Below, one piece after another: positions 43,500 through 51,247 of a DNA stretch of 64,000 nt. Location of the stretch: assembly GCA_026129545.1 (NCBI GenBank), contig JAHCHX010000001.1, positions 1,735,501 through 1,799,500 of the forward strand. The letters run 5' to 3'. The notes under the pieces are model-generated. The model was given only the letters and a program-made list of their open reading frames with translations. It was not told the DNA's origin and did not search any database. The position numbers and the translations under genes were made by a program. The stretch comes from Saprospiraceae bacterium (GTDB lineage Bacteria; Bacteroidota; Bacteroidia; Chitinophagales; Saprospiraceae). Position 1 is the stretch's first letter. Each line of letters begins with the position of its first letter.

Positions 43500-44768
43500 C
43501 TAAGGAAGTTGGTACCTGTAGATATTAGAATCACTCGTCAGGGCGAGTTGAGTGTCCCCCGATGCGTTCTTCCAGCAAACAGCGGCATCGTTCAAACGAG
43601 CAGGCTGGTTGCCTTCGCAAGGGGGCGAAACCAACATTCGCAACTGCCCGGTGTGAATATCGAATACGGTGCATTCATTGTATTTTGAAGTAACGAGCAG
43701 GCCAAGTTGGAAATCCGTGTGAGTGTATGGACTTGCGGCCTGTCGCAATCTGTACCGTCGAGAAAGCGTGGCCATATCGTAGGCAACAATGTCTTGCCCA
43801 CTCGTTTTTACCAGCATCAGTTGTTGATTTGCCCAGACCTTTTCGCCATGCACAAAGGCTCCATACTCACCAACAGGCAGTTTGGCGGATGCCTTAATCG
43901 TCCCTGTTAGTATATCCAACGCCAAAATTTCATCAAGCAAAAGGATGTAGGAAAGGCCACTATTCGCCACCGCCACATCATTGACGGAATAATGGGAGGG
44001 CTGCGCATTGAGTTGCTTGCGTTCGTACACCCACTTCTGATGGGCGATGTCGTAAAGCCCCATGAAAGTCAACGTCTTGTATTCGTCTGTTGGCTCCATG
44101 AAAATCACAATCAGGTATTCTTTGTTGTCGGAATCCGCCCATGTGGCCAACTTGGCCACTCTTCCATAACCGCACCAATGCGTATACACTTGACGGCTAT
44201 ATTTTGGGGTGATGTATTCGCCGAAATCCGCCGACGAGGCAAGCGAGCCTTTATAAAGCGTCTCAAAATGTCTGCCGTTGGCATCCATGATTTTGCCTGC
44301 CACAAAAAAACTTGAACCTATTCCCGTGAGAGATTTGCCGTCGAGGGTGCAATCGGGCAAATTGAGTTCCCAAGCCAAGCGGCCTGTGCTCGTGTTCATG
44401 GCAACGACAGCGGCGCTTGAGGCGGCACAGGCCAAATCGCCGTTTGAATACAATCGGGTGGCGCTGGAAAAAACCCTCCGGGCATTGGTGGAGTTTGCCC
44501 GTCCCAACGTGGTGCCAGTCTGCACATCATACCACGCTACCCCATCGGGGGTGGTGAAGAGTGCGCAGGAACCATTGGTTAAGCGCACAGACGACAGCAT
44601 CCAGCCGGGTTCAAGTGCCGAAAAACCCGCAGGGGAGATTTTGCCTGTGGTGTCGCAGGTGATTTCGACCTCAGGGAAAACAGCTTTCAGCAGCAATCGG
44701 CGTCCGTCGTCGGCGCAGGAAGACAGTATGATGGATGCAATGACGAAAAACAAAAATGTCCTTTTCAT
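43500..44768 (-). CDS. PQQ-propeller-like lipoprotein
   Basis: 422 residues. Lipobox SIILSSC (Cys about 18) after MKRTFLFFVIAS. The body shows repeated blades in the style of outer-membrane PQQ/BamB propellers: VAWYDVQTGTTLGRANS, VVAMNTSTGRLAWELNL, ILALDILTGTIKASAKL, CTVFDIHTGQLRMLV. Catalytic dehydrogenase residues are not visible, so a binding or structural role is more likely. It is an isolated gene beside the accessory region; its start faces the PfkB stump. Confidence 0.7.
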   Translation of the reverse strand: MKRTFLFFVIASIILSSCADDGRRLLLKAVFPEVEITCDTTGKISPAGFSALEPGWMLSSVRLTNGSCALFTTPDGVAWYDVQTGTTLGRANSTNARRVFSSATRLYSNGDLACAASSAAVVAMNTSTGRLAWELNLPDCTLDGKSLTGIGSSFFVAGKIMDANGRHFETLYKGSLASSADFGEYITPKYSRQVYTHWCGYGRVAKLATWADSDNKEYLIVIFMEPTDEYKTLTFMGLYDIAHQKWVYERKQLNAQPSHYSVNDVAVANSGLSYILLLDEILALDILTGTIKASAKLPVGEYGAFVHGEKVWANQQLMLVKTSGQDIVAYDMATLSRRYRLRQAASPYTHTDFQLGLLVTSKYNECTVFDIHTGQLRMLVSPPCEGNQPARLNDAAVCWKNASGDTQLALTSDSNIYRYQLP

Positions 44769-44960
44769 AGTGTTTACCAATTTTGTTCAGCAATGTTTGC
44801 TGGGTCTTGTTTAAAAACTGAGACAAAAGTCAGCCTGTCATTGCGTTGGTTTGAATTGACATTCGTTCGAGACAGATAATTTTTTATTCCATTTGAAGAC
44901 AAACTCAATTGTCACCCCGTCTATGAGCCAATACCTAATTTTCGGTCTCAATTTGAAACA

Positions 44961-45110
44961 TCAGAATGCATTGCCGACGCTCGTGAGGATGCTGGTTTTC
45001 AAGCCTAACTGTTTTTGGGCTACCAAACTGGAATAGGAGGCCGTGCCGCCCAAAATATTCCGAGCGTCGAGGCGGTCGTGACAAGTGTGGCCGATGGAGA
45101 GGAAGTTCAT
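44961..45110 (-). pseudogene. N-terminal stump of a PfkB-family sugar kinase
   Basis: A 49-codon frame begins MNFLSIGHTCHDRLDARNIL and ends LKTSILTSVGNAF then stop. It contains the family's N-terminal pattern: IGHTCHD strand, GGTASYSSLVAQKQLG (the PfkB GG-x-x-x-N/S motif) and TSILTSVGN. Intact kinases are near 280-320 residues and carry a C-terminal catalytic DTxGAGD motif, absent from the adjoining sequence on both sides. It lies directly beside the restriction-modification operon. A remnant left by insertion or deletion is the simplest explanation. Confidence 0.65.
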
Positions 45111-45170
45111 GTTGGGGCGAAGTTACAGGGAGTTTAGAACGGTCACCCCTTTATACCCATTTAGAACCGT

Positions 45171-46094
45171 TTACTCGAACAGTTGAAATTGAACCATCGT
45201 CGTTTTCCGCTTTAGCAGCTGGTCATTATTGCGCAAATGAGCGGCCGGCAAAACTAAGGCCTCTTGCATTTCATTTCTCAAATCTTCGGATGAGCCGAGG
45301 TGGTAAAAATGGTTGAAAGTTCTGATTTCGAGGCCGTTCCAAAAGTTGTCAATGTGGTCGTTTCTGCGGTATTTGTTTTCGAGCCACATGGAAAGGGCAA
45401 ATCCGCAAGGCAGTTTTTGCGCCAGTTCTGCCAGTTCGACGGCATCTTTTTCTGTCCATTGGTTGAAATAGTCGGTATGTCGCCCGATGTAGGGAGGGTC
45501 GAGATAAACGAAGTCATTTGCTCTGGCTTTTAAAAGGGTCATTCGCCAATCAGCAACTTCAAATGTCCAATCCCGGCCTTTCATCATCTTTTTGACCCAA
45601 GAGATTTGGTGGACTATTTTTGTGATGTAGGCTTGGGCGAAACGTTCGGGTTTGTGGCCGAAAGGGACGTTGTATTCACCCTTTGAATTGAAGCGCATCA
45701 TGCCGTTGAAGCAACTGCGATTGAGGAACAAAAAATCCAACGGTGAGCCTGTTTGATTGAATCTTTTCCGAACTTCCATGTAGTAGTCTTGCCCGCCGTT
45801 TTTCAATTTTTCATCTGCTTCTTTCAAATATTCTTTTACCAAAACTTCGTCAACTTGACCGCTTTGAATCTGCTGGTACAGATTGATTATGTGTTTGTTG
45901 GTGTCAGAAACCAATGCGCGTTCGGGTTGAATGTTGAACAACACCACGCCCGAACCGAGAAACGGCTCAATCCATTTGCCCATTCCGTCCCACTCAATAT
46001 TTTCCGCGATGAAGTTGACCAATTTTGTCTTGATGCCTTGGCACTTCACCGGCGGAACTCCTACTTTTTCGATATGACGGGGCAGTTTACTCAT
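45171..46094 (-). CDS. M.EcoRV-like DNA adenine-N6 methyltransferase
   Basis: 307 residues, Dam/D12 class (alpha-type order). The SAM pocket is WIEPFLGSGVVLFN (about 41-54), the catalytic motif DPPY is near residue 200 (YLDPPYIGRHTDYFN), and family segments PPVKCQGIKTKLVNF, LDFLFLNRSCFNGMMRFNSK and RFAQAYITKI match, from memory, the EcoRV methyltransferase closely. It should methylate adenine in GATATC and protect the host from the linked nuclease. Its start overlaps the end of the nuclease gene by 8 bases, so the two form one operon. The region is visibly more A+T-rich than its neighbours. Confidence 0.9.
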   Translation of the reverse strand: MSKLPRHIEKVGVPPVKCQGIKTKLVNFIAENIEWDGMGKWIEPFLGSGVVLFNIQPERALVSDTNKHIINLYQQIQSGQVDEVLVKEYLKEADEKLKNGGQDYYMEVRKRFNQTGSPLDFLFLNRSCFNGMMRFNSKGEYNVPFGHKPERFAQAYITKIVHQISWVKKMMKGRDWTFEVADWRMTLLKARANDFVYLDPPYIGRHTDYFNQWTEKDAVELAELAQKLPCGFALSMWLENKYRRNDHIDNFWNGLEIRTFNHFYHLGSSEDLRNEMQEALVLPAAHLRNNDQLLKRKTTMVQFQLFE

Positions 46095-46878
46095 GGTTGA
46101 TTCCTTTATAAGTCAAGTACGATTTGAGGTTGTTGTAATGCGGTTTTTCCAGCCCAATGGCTTTTGCCATGTCAGTCGTTAGGTAGTTCATCCAGTAATC
46201 ATCAAAGACCTGCTGGCCGTTTTTTATTTTTGTGAAAAGCGCTGTGCCGTTTTTCAACTCTTTGATGCTGGTTGTGGAGCCGATGTTTTTGGTATTGCCG
46301 CTACCGGGGCGGTCTATGGCAATTTTCCATTTTTCCTGAATGAAAAAGTCAAAGTCCCTCACGACGGAGGCAATGTTTGGCAAGTCATCAATCGAATAGT
46401 GTATGCGCTCATCAATTTCGTTTTCCGAAGCAGAATATAGCACCCCCAGAATGTAATGCTTCGAATAATCATTGTACGGGAACGAGATGTTTTTGCTCGA
46501 ATTCCGATTGCGAAAGTAGCCTGTGAAAGCCCCCAAAGTCATTCCGTTCACTTTTTCGCTGTTGACCCGGTAAGTGCTTTTCAGGTCAACGGCGATTTTT
46601 TCTCGGTTTTTTCCATGAATGAAGGTCAAATCGGGGTAATGATTTTGATGCGCAGAAAGAACAAGTTCGTAGTCATTTTCCTTAGCAAACTTGACAATCA
46701 CAGGGAAAATCATCAACTCGATAATCTTGGAAACAACCTTCGTGTCAATCGAAATCGTGTAAATGTTTTTGTAAAGGTCAATGAAACCTTTGACTGTCCA
46801 CTCGCCAGTATCTGTCGAGACAAGAGAGAAGAACTCTGTAAAGCAGGTTTCCAACGATTCCTTGAATTTATCTTTCAT
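46087..46878 (-). CDS. EcoRV-like type II restriction endonuclease
   Basis: 263 residues. From memory it aligns well with EcoRV: DTKVVSKIIELMIFPVIVKFA, then HYPDLTF and AVDLKSTY (EcoRV has YPDFT and AIDIKTTY, the active-site P-D...D-x-K), then TLGAFTGYFRNRN and GSGNTKNIGS, the recognition loop that reads GATATC in EcoRV (GSGNTTNIGS). All catalytic and recognition residues I can check are kept, so it probably cuts GATATC. I start at the ATG giving MKDKFKESLE because it fits EcoRV's length and follows a TACTTTTG box; an upstream ATG at 46983 would add 35 residues. The methyltransferase follows in the same operon. Confidence 0.9.
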   Translation of the reverse strand: MKDKFKESLETCFTEFFSLVSTDTGEWTVKGFIDLYKNIYTISIDTKVVSKIIELMIFPVIVKFAKENDYELVLSAHQNHYPDLTFIHGKNREKIAVDLKSTYRVNSEKVNGMTLGAFTGYFRNRNSSKNISFPYNDYSKHYILGVLYSASENEIDERIHYSIDDLPNIASVVRDFDFFIQEKWKIAIDRPGSGNTKNIGSTTSIKELKNGTALFTKIKNGQQVFDDYWMNYLTTDMAKAIGLEKPHYNNLKSYLTYKGINHE

Positions 46879-46884
46879 TGGAGG

Positions 46885-46892
46885 CAAAAGTA
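46885..46892 (-). promoter_or_regulatory. candidate -7 box of the restriction-modification operon
   Basis: TACTTTTG on the minus strand, a full match to TAnnTTTG, seven bases before the ATG chosen for the nuclease. It would give an almost leaderless mRNA. If instead the upstream ATG is used, this match is accidental. Confidence 0.35.
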
Positions 46893-46970
46893 AAGTTCTC
46901 TCAGAATAGTTCGTGGTATCAAATGAAACTTCCGGCTTCTGCCTACTTTTGCGCCCGTTTTTGAAAAGGT

Positions 46971-47064
46971 CATTATCAGTCATTCGAAGAAGTCATTGAA
47001 GTCTTTTTTCAAAAATTGATTTCAAAATAATGACTCCGAATGACCTTAATGACCCTTATTGACC
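46971..47064. repeat. AATGAC/GTCATT repeats upstream of the nuclease and prfC
   Basis: Within about 90 bases the hexamer GTCATT or its complement occurs at least six times, as GTCATT on the left and AATGAC on the right, e.g. AGTCATTCG versus CCGAATGAC. The right half, GAATGACCTTAATGACCC, resembles the iteron palindrome at 51852-51950. It lies in the divergent gap between nuclease and prfC and could be an operator or a dispersed repeat. Confidence 0.45.
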
Positions 47065-47073
47065 ATTTCGTTC

Positions 47074-48657
47074 ATGTCCAATTTCCTTTCAGAACTCCAT
47101 CGCCGCCGCACCTTCGCCATCGTCGCCCACCCCGACGCGGGCAAAACGACTTTGACCGAAAAACTGCTCCTGTTTGGCGGCGCCATCCAGACCGCCGGCG
47201 CGGTGAAAAGCAACAAAATCAAAAAAAGCACCGTGTCGGACTTTATGGAAATCGAGCGGCAACGCGGTATTTCCGTGAGTACCTCGGTCATGGGTTTCGA
47301 GTACAGAGACTTGCAAATCAACATCTTGGACACGCCGGGCCACGAGGATTTTGCTGAAGACACTTACCGGACTTTGACTGCCGTTGACTCGGCCATCGTG
47401 GTGGTGGACGTGGCGAACGGCGTGGAAAAGCAGACCGAAAAACTTACCAAAGTCTGCCGGATGCGCGACACGCCGCTCATCTTCTTTGTCAATAAAATGG
47501 ACCGCGAGGGCAAAGATGCGTTCGACTTGCTGGACGAAATCGAGCAAAAATTAGATGTGAAAGTGCGTCCTCTTTCGTGGCCGATTGGCATGGGGCAAAG
47601 GTTCAAAGGCGTGTATAATTTGTACGAGCGGAAACTCGTGCTGTTCAACCCGCACGGCAAGCAGGAGGACGAGGAAATCATTGTGTTTGAAGACCTCGCA
47701 AACCCCGATTTGGAAAAACACATCGGCGAAAGCGCCGCCCGCGAACTGCGCCACGACGTGGAAGTCATCGAAACCGTCTATCCGCCTTTCAAAATCAAGG
47801 ACTACCAATCGGGCGCGATTTGCCCCGTGTTTTTCGGCTCGGCGGTGAATAATTTTGGCGTGAAAGAACTTTTGGATTGTTTCGTCGAAATCGCCCCTAC
47901 CCCACTCCCGCGCGAGGCCGAAGAACGCCTCGTGGAGCCGGAAGAGCCGAAAATGAGCGGCTTCGTGTTCAAGATTTTTGCCAACATGGACCCACGCCAC
48001 CGCGACCGCATCGCTTTCCTGCGCATCTGCTCCGGCAAGTTTGAACGAAACAAAAACTACCGCCACATCCGGCTGGGGCGCGACATGAAATTTCCCAACC
48101 CTACGATGTTCATGGCCTCGAAAAAGACTTTGCTGGAAGAGGCCTACCCCGGCGACGTGGTGGGTCTCTACGATTCGGGCAATTTCAAAATCGGCGACAC
48201 GCTGACGGAGGGCGAAATGCTGCATTTCAAAGGGATTCCCTCTTTTTCGCCCGAACAGTTCCGCTATGTCGAGAACGCCGACCCGATGAAACAGAAGCAA
48301 TTTGCCAAAGGTCTCGACCAACTCATGGACGAGGGCGTGGCGCAAATGTTCACTCGCCAGAGCGACGGTCGGCGCATCATCGGCACGGTGGGTCAACTGC
48401 AATTCGAGGTCATCCAGCACCGCCTCGAAAGCGAGTACGGCGCGAAATGCCGCTACGAACCCGTGAATCTGCACAAAGCCTGCTGGGTGAGCGCGACCGA
48501 CCCGAAGGCGCTCGAAGAATTCCTCGAGCGCCGCAAACGCGACATCGCCAAAGACAGCGAGGGGCAGTTGGTTTTCCTTGCCGAAACCCCGTGGATTCTG
48601 CAAACGGCGCAGGAGAACTTTCCGAAAATCAGGTTTTCGTTTACGAGTGAAGGGTGA
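47074..48657 (+). CDS. prfC: peptide chain release factor 3
   Basis: 527 residues, a translational GTPase that recycles RF1/RF2 from ribosomes. G motifs: [13 protein letters not shown] (G1), DTPGHEDF (G3) and NKMDRE (G4). The RF3-specific C-terminal part includes [26 protein letters not shown]. The start [19 protein letters not shown] is preferred over a TTG five codons earlier. Its last 18 codons recur, in frame, downstream of the adjacent toxin gene, which implies recombination at this 3' end. Confidence 0.95.
   Translation: MSNFLSELHRRRTFAIVAHPDAGKTTLTEKLLLFGGAIQTAGAVKSNKIKKSTVSDFMEIERQRGISVSTSVMGFEYRDLQINILDTPGHEDFAEDTYRTLTAVDSAIVVVDVANGVEKQTEKLTKVCRMRDTPLIFFVNKMDREGKDAFDLLDEIEQKLDVKVRPLSWPIGMGQRFKGVYNLYERKLVLFNPHGKQEDEEIIVFEDLANPDLEKHIGESAARELRHDVEVIETVYPPFKIKDYQSGAICPVFFGSAVNNFGVKELLDCFVEIAPTPLPREAEERLVEPEEPKMSGFVFKIFANMDPRHRDRIAFLRICSGKFERNKNYRHIRLGRDMKFPNPTMFMASKKTLLEEAYPGDVVGLYDSGNFKIGDTLTEGEMLHFKGIPSFSPEQFRYVENADPMKQKQFAKGLDQLMDEGVAQMFTRQSDGRRIIGTVGQLQFEVIQHRLESEYGAKCRYEPVNLHKACWVSATDPKALEEFLERRKRDIAKDSEGQLVFLAETPWILQTAQENFPKIRFSFTSEG
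48601..48655 (+). repeat. prfC 3' end, first member of direct repeat pair
   Basis: Fifty-five bases at the end of prfC match 49434-49488 at 48 positions. Five of the seven mismatches lie at third codon positions and change no amino acid, one (GCG to ACG) gives Ala to Thr, and the stop-proximal serine codon differs silently. Confidence 0.85.
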
Positions 48658-48676
48658 AAGGCTCGACAAGATGCCC

Positions 48677-48684
48677 TATATTTG
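48677..48684 (+). promoter_or_regulatory. candidate -7 box of the toxin-antitoxin operon
   Basis: TATATTTG, a full match to TAnnTTTG, 28 bases before the antitoxin ATG and downstream of the prfC stop. The module would therefore have its own promoter. Confidence 0.5.
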
Positions 48685-48711
48685 CACAAAGATTTAAAAA
48701 AGGAGGTGCTT

Positions 48712-48993
48712 ATGCACAACTTGGCCGAACGCAAACAAGAACTTATCCAAGAGGTGTCGCAAATCAGCGACGAGCAGGAATTTGCTCAATTGGAAGAGAC
48801 GCTTCGCAAAATCAAGGCGCGACAGGAACGCATCCGAAAATATCGCAGACCCATGCCGAAAAAGACCGACCCCGAAGCCATAAAACGGCAACGTGGATTC
48901 AAAGGACATGACAAAGAAGCCTTCATGCACCTCATACGAGAAATGAATGTCCAAGAACCCGTTGAAGAACTGCTTGCCATGCTGACCAAATGA
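48712..48993 (+). CDS. small basic antitoxin-like partner of VapC
   Basis: 93 residues, starting MHNLAERKQELIQEVSQISD. It is strongly helical with a probable coiled coil (EFAQLEETLRKIKARQERIR), then a basic middle (PMPKKTDPEAIKRQRGFKGH) and an acidic amphipathic tail (EAFMHLIREMNVQEPVEELL) that could wrap the toxin. No AbrB, RHH or Phd fold is recognisable. The start is chosen because AAGGAGG lies at ideal distance, unusually strong for this phylum. The stop overlaps the toxin ATG (ATGA), showing translational coupling. Antitoxin role is inferred from position. Confidence 0.7.
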   Translation: MHNLAERKQELIQEVSQISDEQEFAQLEETLRKIKARQERIRKYRRPMPKKTDPEAIKRQRGFKGHDKEAFMHLIREMNVQEPVEELLAMLTK

Positions 48994-49421
48994 TTTACCA
49001 ATTCGACACCAACATCGTCGTCCACTATCTGCGCGAATCGGAAGTGATGTACCGCGTCGAGCAGATGTTCGACCCTTTCAATCCTGCCAATGAAATTTGG
49101 ATTTGCGTGGTTTCGCTCGGCGAATTAAAGTCTATGGCCATTCAAGCCAAGTGGGGCGCAAAAAGACTGCGACAGTTAGAGACCCTGTTGGATATTCTCA
49201 ACCCGATTGACGCAGAAGACATTCTCGACCGCTATGCCGAAATAGACGCTTTCAGTCAGAACAAATTGCCCACCCAACCACTCAGTCTCACAGCTCGCAA
49301 CATGGGCAAAAACGACTTGTGGATTGCTGCCACCGCTTCCATACTTGACGCCCAATTACTCACTACCGATTTTGATTTCGACCATTTGAACGGCGTGTTT
49401 CTGAATGTTGGAAAAGTGTGA
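48990..49421 (+). CDS. PIN-domain ribonuclease toxin (VapC-like)
   Basis: 143 residues of the PIN fold: the first acid in MIYQFDTNIVVHYLRESE, the second in LGELKSMAIQ, the third in MGKNDLWIAATASILD and the last in LLTTDFDFDHLNG. These acidic residues bind the metal that cleaves RNA, often tRNA. Length and motif order fit VapC toxins. It is coupled by ATGA overlap to the small upstream gene, and the prfC tail copy begins 12 bases after its stop. Confidence 0.88.
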   Translation: MIYQFDTNIVVHYLRESEVMYRVEQMFDPFNPANEIWICVVSLGELKSMAIQAKWGAKRLRQLETLLDILNPIDAEDILDRYAEIDAFSQNKLPTQPLSLTARNMGKNDLWIAATASILDAQLLTTDFDFDHLNGVFLNVGKV

Positions 49422-49433
49422 ACAGAGTCTTGG

Positions 49434-49488
49434 CAAACGACGCAAGAAAATTTTCCCAAAATCAGGTTTTCGTTTACGAGCGAGGGGT
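49434..49488 (+). pseudogene. relic second copy of the prfC 3' end
   Basis: Reads in frame as [18 protein letters not shown] then TAG, against [18 protein letters not shown] then TGA in the real prfC. The upstream 480-odd codons are missing. The mainly silent divergence shows this tail evolved as coding sequence before it was cut off from its gene. Confidence 0.85.
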
Positions 49489-49495
49489 AGGTTTG

Positions 49496-49559
49496 TTTGA
49501 CAGGATTTACATGATTTTTACAAGTCGTTTTTCCTGTGAATCATGTAAATCCTGTCAAA
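49496..49559. terminator. inverted repeat between convergent genes
   Basis: Perfect 21-base arms: TTTGACAGGATTTACATGATT and its reverse complement, with a 22-base loop. It lies between the toxin/prfC relic and the DUF4139 gene and ends in A/T runs on both sides, so it may terminate both. The arm resembles a dispersed repeat type. Confidence 0.6.
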
Positions 49560-49566
49560 AACTCAA

Positions 49567-51141
49567 TCACATATTCACGAACACCTCGTAGGAATATGTC
49601 CATTTGCGCTCCTCGCCGGGTTTGAGTTCGACGACCCATTCGAGGTTGTACGAAGGATTCACCCGAAGCGTCGCCTGCTCTTGTTTGAGCGTCCATTTTT
49701 GCTCGGATTTCAATGGCGTGCCTTCGATGCTGCGGCAGATTTTGAGCGTCACCGGCTCGGTTTTGTAGTTCACGACAAGCACTTGCGCCTCTATTTTCAC
49801 CTTGTCATAGGTCGTGCTGAAAAACTTTTTAGCGTTCTCCACGCGGTCCACGTCGCCTTCGCCGTGGGTGATTTTTATTTCGGGGGTTTGCGCGATTTTC
49901 ACTTTGCAGGTGGCGCCGGGCACGGTGTATGGCAGCATATCCTGACTCAGAGGTTGCAGCCCCGCTTTGCTTTGTGAGAGCAAATTGGCCGCGCCGGTCG
50001 TCCACGGGTAGTTGGTCATGTTTTTGAACTCGACGTAGTGCGTTACGGGGATTTTCTCCTCCGGGCCGCTTCTTTTTTCCTGATAATAATAAGGGCGCTG
50101 CGTGTTGGAAGATGGCAGGTTACACTCGTAGAAATGCGTCGGCTGAACGTCCGTTTCAAAAATCGGGAACTGATAGCGGCTGTTTTTGGGGAAATTGCCG
50201 GGGCGGATGGAGTAAAAATAAAAATCCTCCGCCTGCGAGCCGTCAAGCCTACCCTCCATCGGAACGACGCGCTCTTCATAGGTCTCGGCGTCAAAAGCGA
50301 TTTGGTAAGCATTAGAATATTGGCTGGAAATTCTTGACATCGCGTTTCCCCTGTAAGGGTCAAAATCTTCTCTCGTTGTCTCAGGGCCGAAGTCGAACAA
50401 GAGCGATTTTTTGTTGGCGAACGTAAAATTCGGAATACCAACGGCCAGCCTGAGCTCGGCATCGCCCAAGTCCTCCGCGTCGTTGGCGATTTCGGCGCGA
50501 AGCGACAGGCGGCCTTTCGTCTTGTCGAGCAGTTCGAGGCGATACACCGGCATCCAGCCGAGATTGTTCACCAGATACGAGAGGCCGATTTCTTGCTCGG
50601 CCTTTTGGGTTTTAAAATTCAAATCGAGGCGTTTTTGGGCTTTCTTGGCCGAAATATTGAAATCTGGGGCATCGGAAAAATCGAAGCGCCGAATTTGGTT
50701 CGTTTGAATCGTCGCCCAAGCGCCAGACTCTGTTTTCACCACGAGGTATTCCGCCCCGTTTTGCCCTCTCATCAACCGCTCCCCAACGCCTATGATGGTC
50801 ATATCGCCCCGCTCGTGACTTCCTGCGACATAAAAAACCGCTTTTTTGCCGAGGTTTTTGCGAAGAATATCGCCTGTGTTGACGATTGGGTCGGAAATAT
50901 TTACCGAGTCCTGCACGGTGAACACCGACGACAACTCGTCGCCAGCCACCCAATAAGTGCCGAACAGGGCGTCGGGTAGTTCAGCCATGGAGTGGCGACC
51001 ATTCTTCGCCTGAACTTTGCCTGACTTAAAGAGCAGGGATTTTCCGTTTTTGAAAATGGTGACGTGTTTGATGGGGAGATTTTGTGCATTCAGGCCAACG
51101 GCAAGGCTGAACAAGAGGAGGGTGCAAAGATGTTTTTTCAT
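49567..51141 (-). CDS. DUF4139 domain protein (MuiA-like), secreted
   Basis: 524 residues with a signal peptide (LLFSLAVGLNAQN). The N-terminal third has VTIFKNGKSLLFKSGKVQAK, and the DUF4139 domain from about 190 has GLSYLVNNLGWMPVYRLELL, LRAEIANDAEDLGDAELRLA, a central Tyr/Arg-rich stretch and KPGEERKWTYSYEVFV at the end. Family proteins have a beta-rich fold and unknown function; a distant relative affects mucoidy. It is monocistronic, divergent from glutathione peroxidase. Confidence 0.85.
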   Translation of the reverse strand: MKKHLCTLLLFSLAVGLNAQNLPIKHVTIFKNGKSLLFKSGKVQAKNGRHSMAELPDALFGTYWVAGDELSSVFTVQDSVNISDPIVNTGDILRKNLGKKAVFYVAGSHERGDMTIIGVGERLMRGQNGAEYLVVKTESGAWATIQTNQIRRFDFSDAPDFNISAKKAQKRLDLNFKTQKAEQEIGLSYLVNNLGWMPVYRLELLDKTKGRLSLRAEIANDAEDLGDAELRLAVGIPNFTFANKKSLLFDFGPETTREDFDPYRGNAMSRISSQYSNAYQIAFDAETYEERVVPMEGRLDGSQAEDFYFYSIRPGNFPKNSRYQFPIFETDVQPTHFYECNLPSSNTQRPYYYQEKRSGPEEKIPVTHYVEFKNMTNYPWTTGAANLLSQSKAGLQPLSQDMLPYTVPGATCKVKIAQTPEIKITHGEGDVDRVENAKKFFSTTYDKVKIEAQVLVVNYKTEPVTLKICRSIEGTPLKSEQKWTLKQEQATLRVNPSYNLEWVVELKPGEERKWTYSYEVFVNM

Positions 51142-51247
51142 AAAAGGAAGGTTGTTTGAGGGAAAAAACGTTCAAAAAGGGGGAATCGTGTTTCCGAGCG
51201 AACACTTCGCCACGCCGCTTGTTTGTCCTGCAAAAAAAATTCAAGCC

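Noticed and set aside
45171..46094. orphan Dam-type methyltransferase
   Set aside because: The overlapping EcoRV-like nuclease gene shows it belongs to a type II system.
48990..49421. vapBC as an ordinary gene pair with no link to prfC
   Set aside because: The in-frame prfC tail directly after the toxin cannot be explained without a recombination event at this locus.
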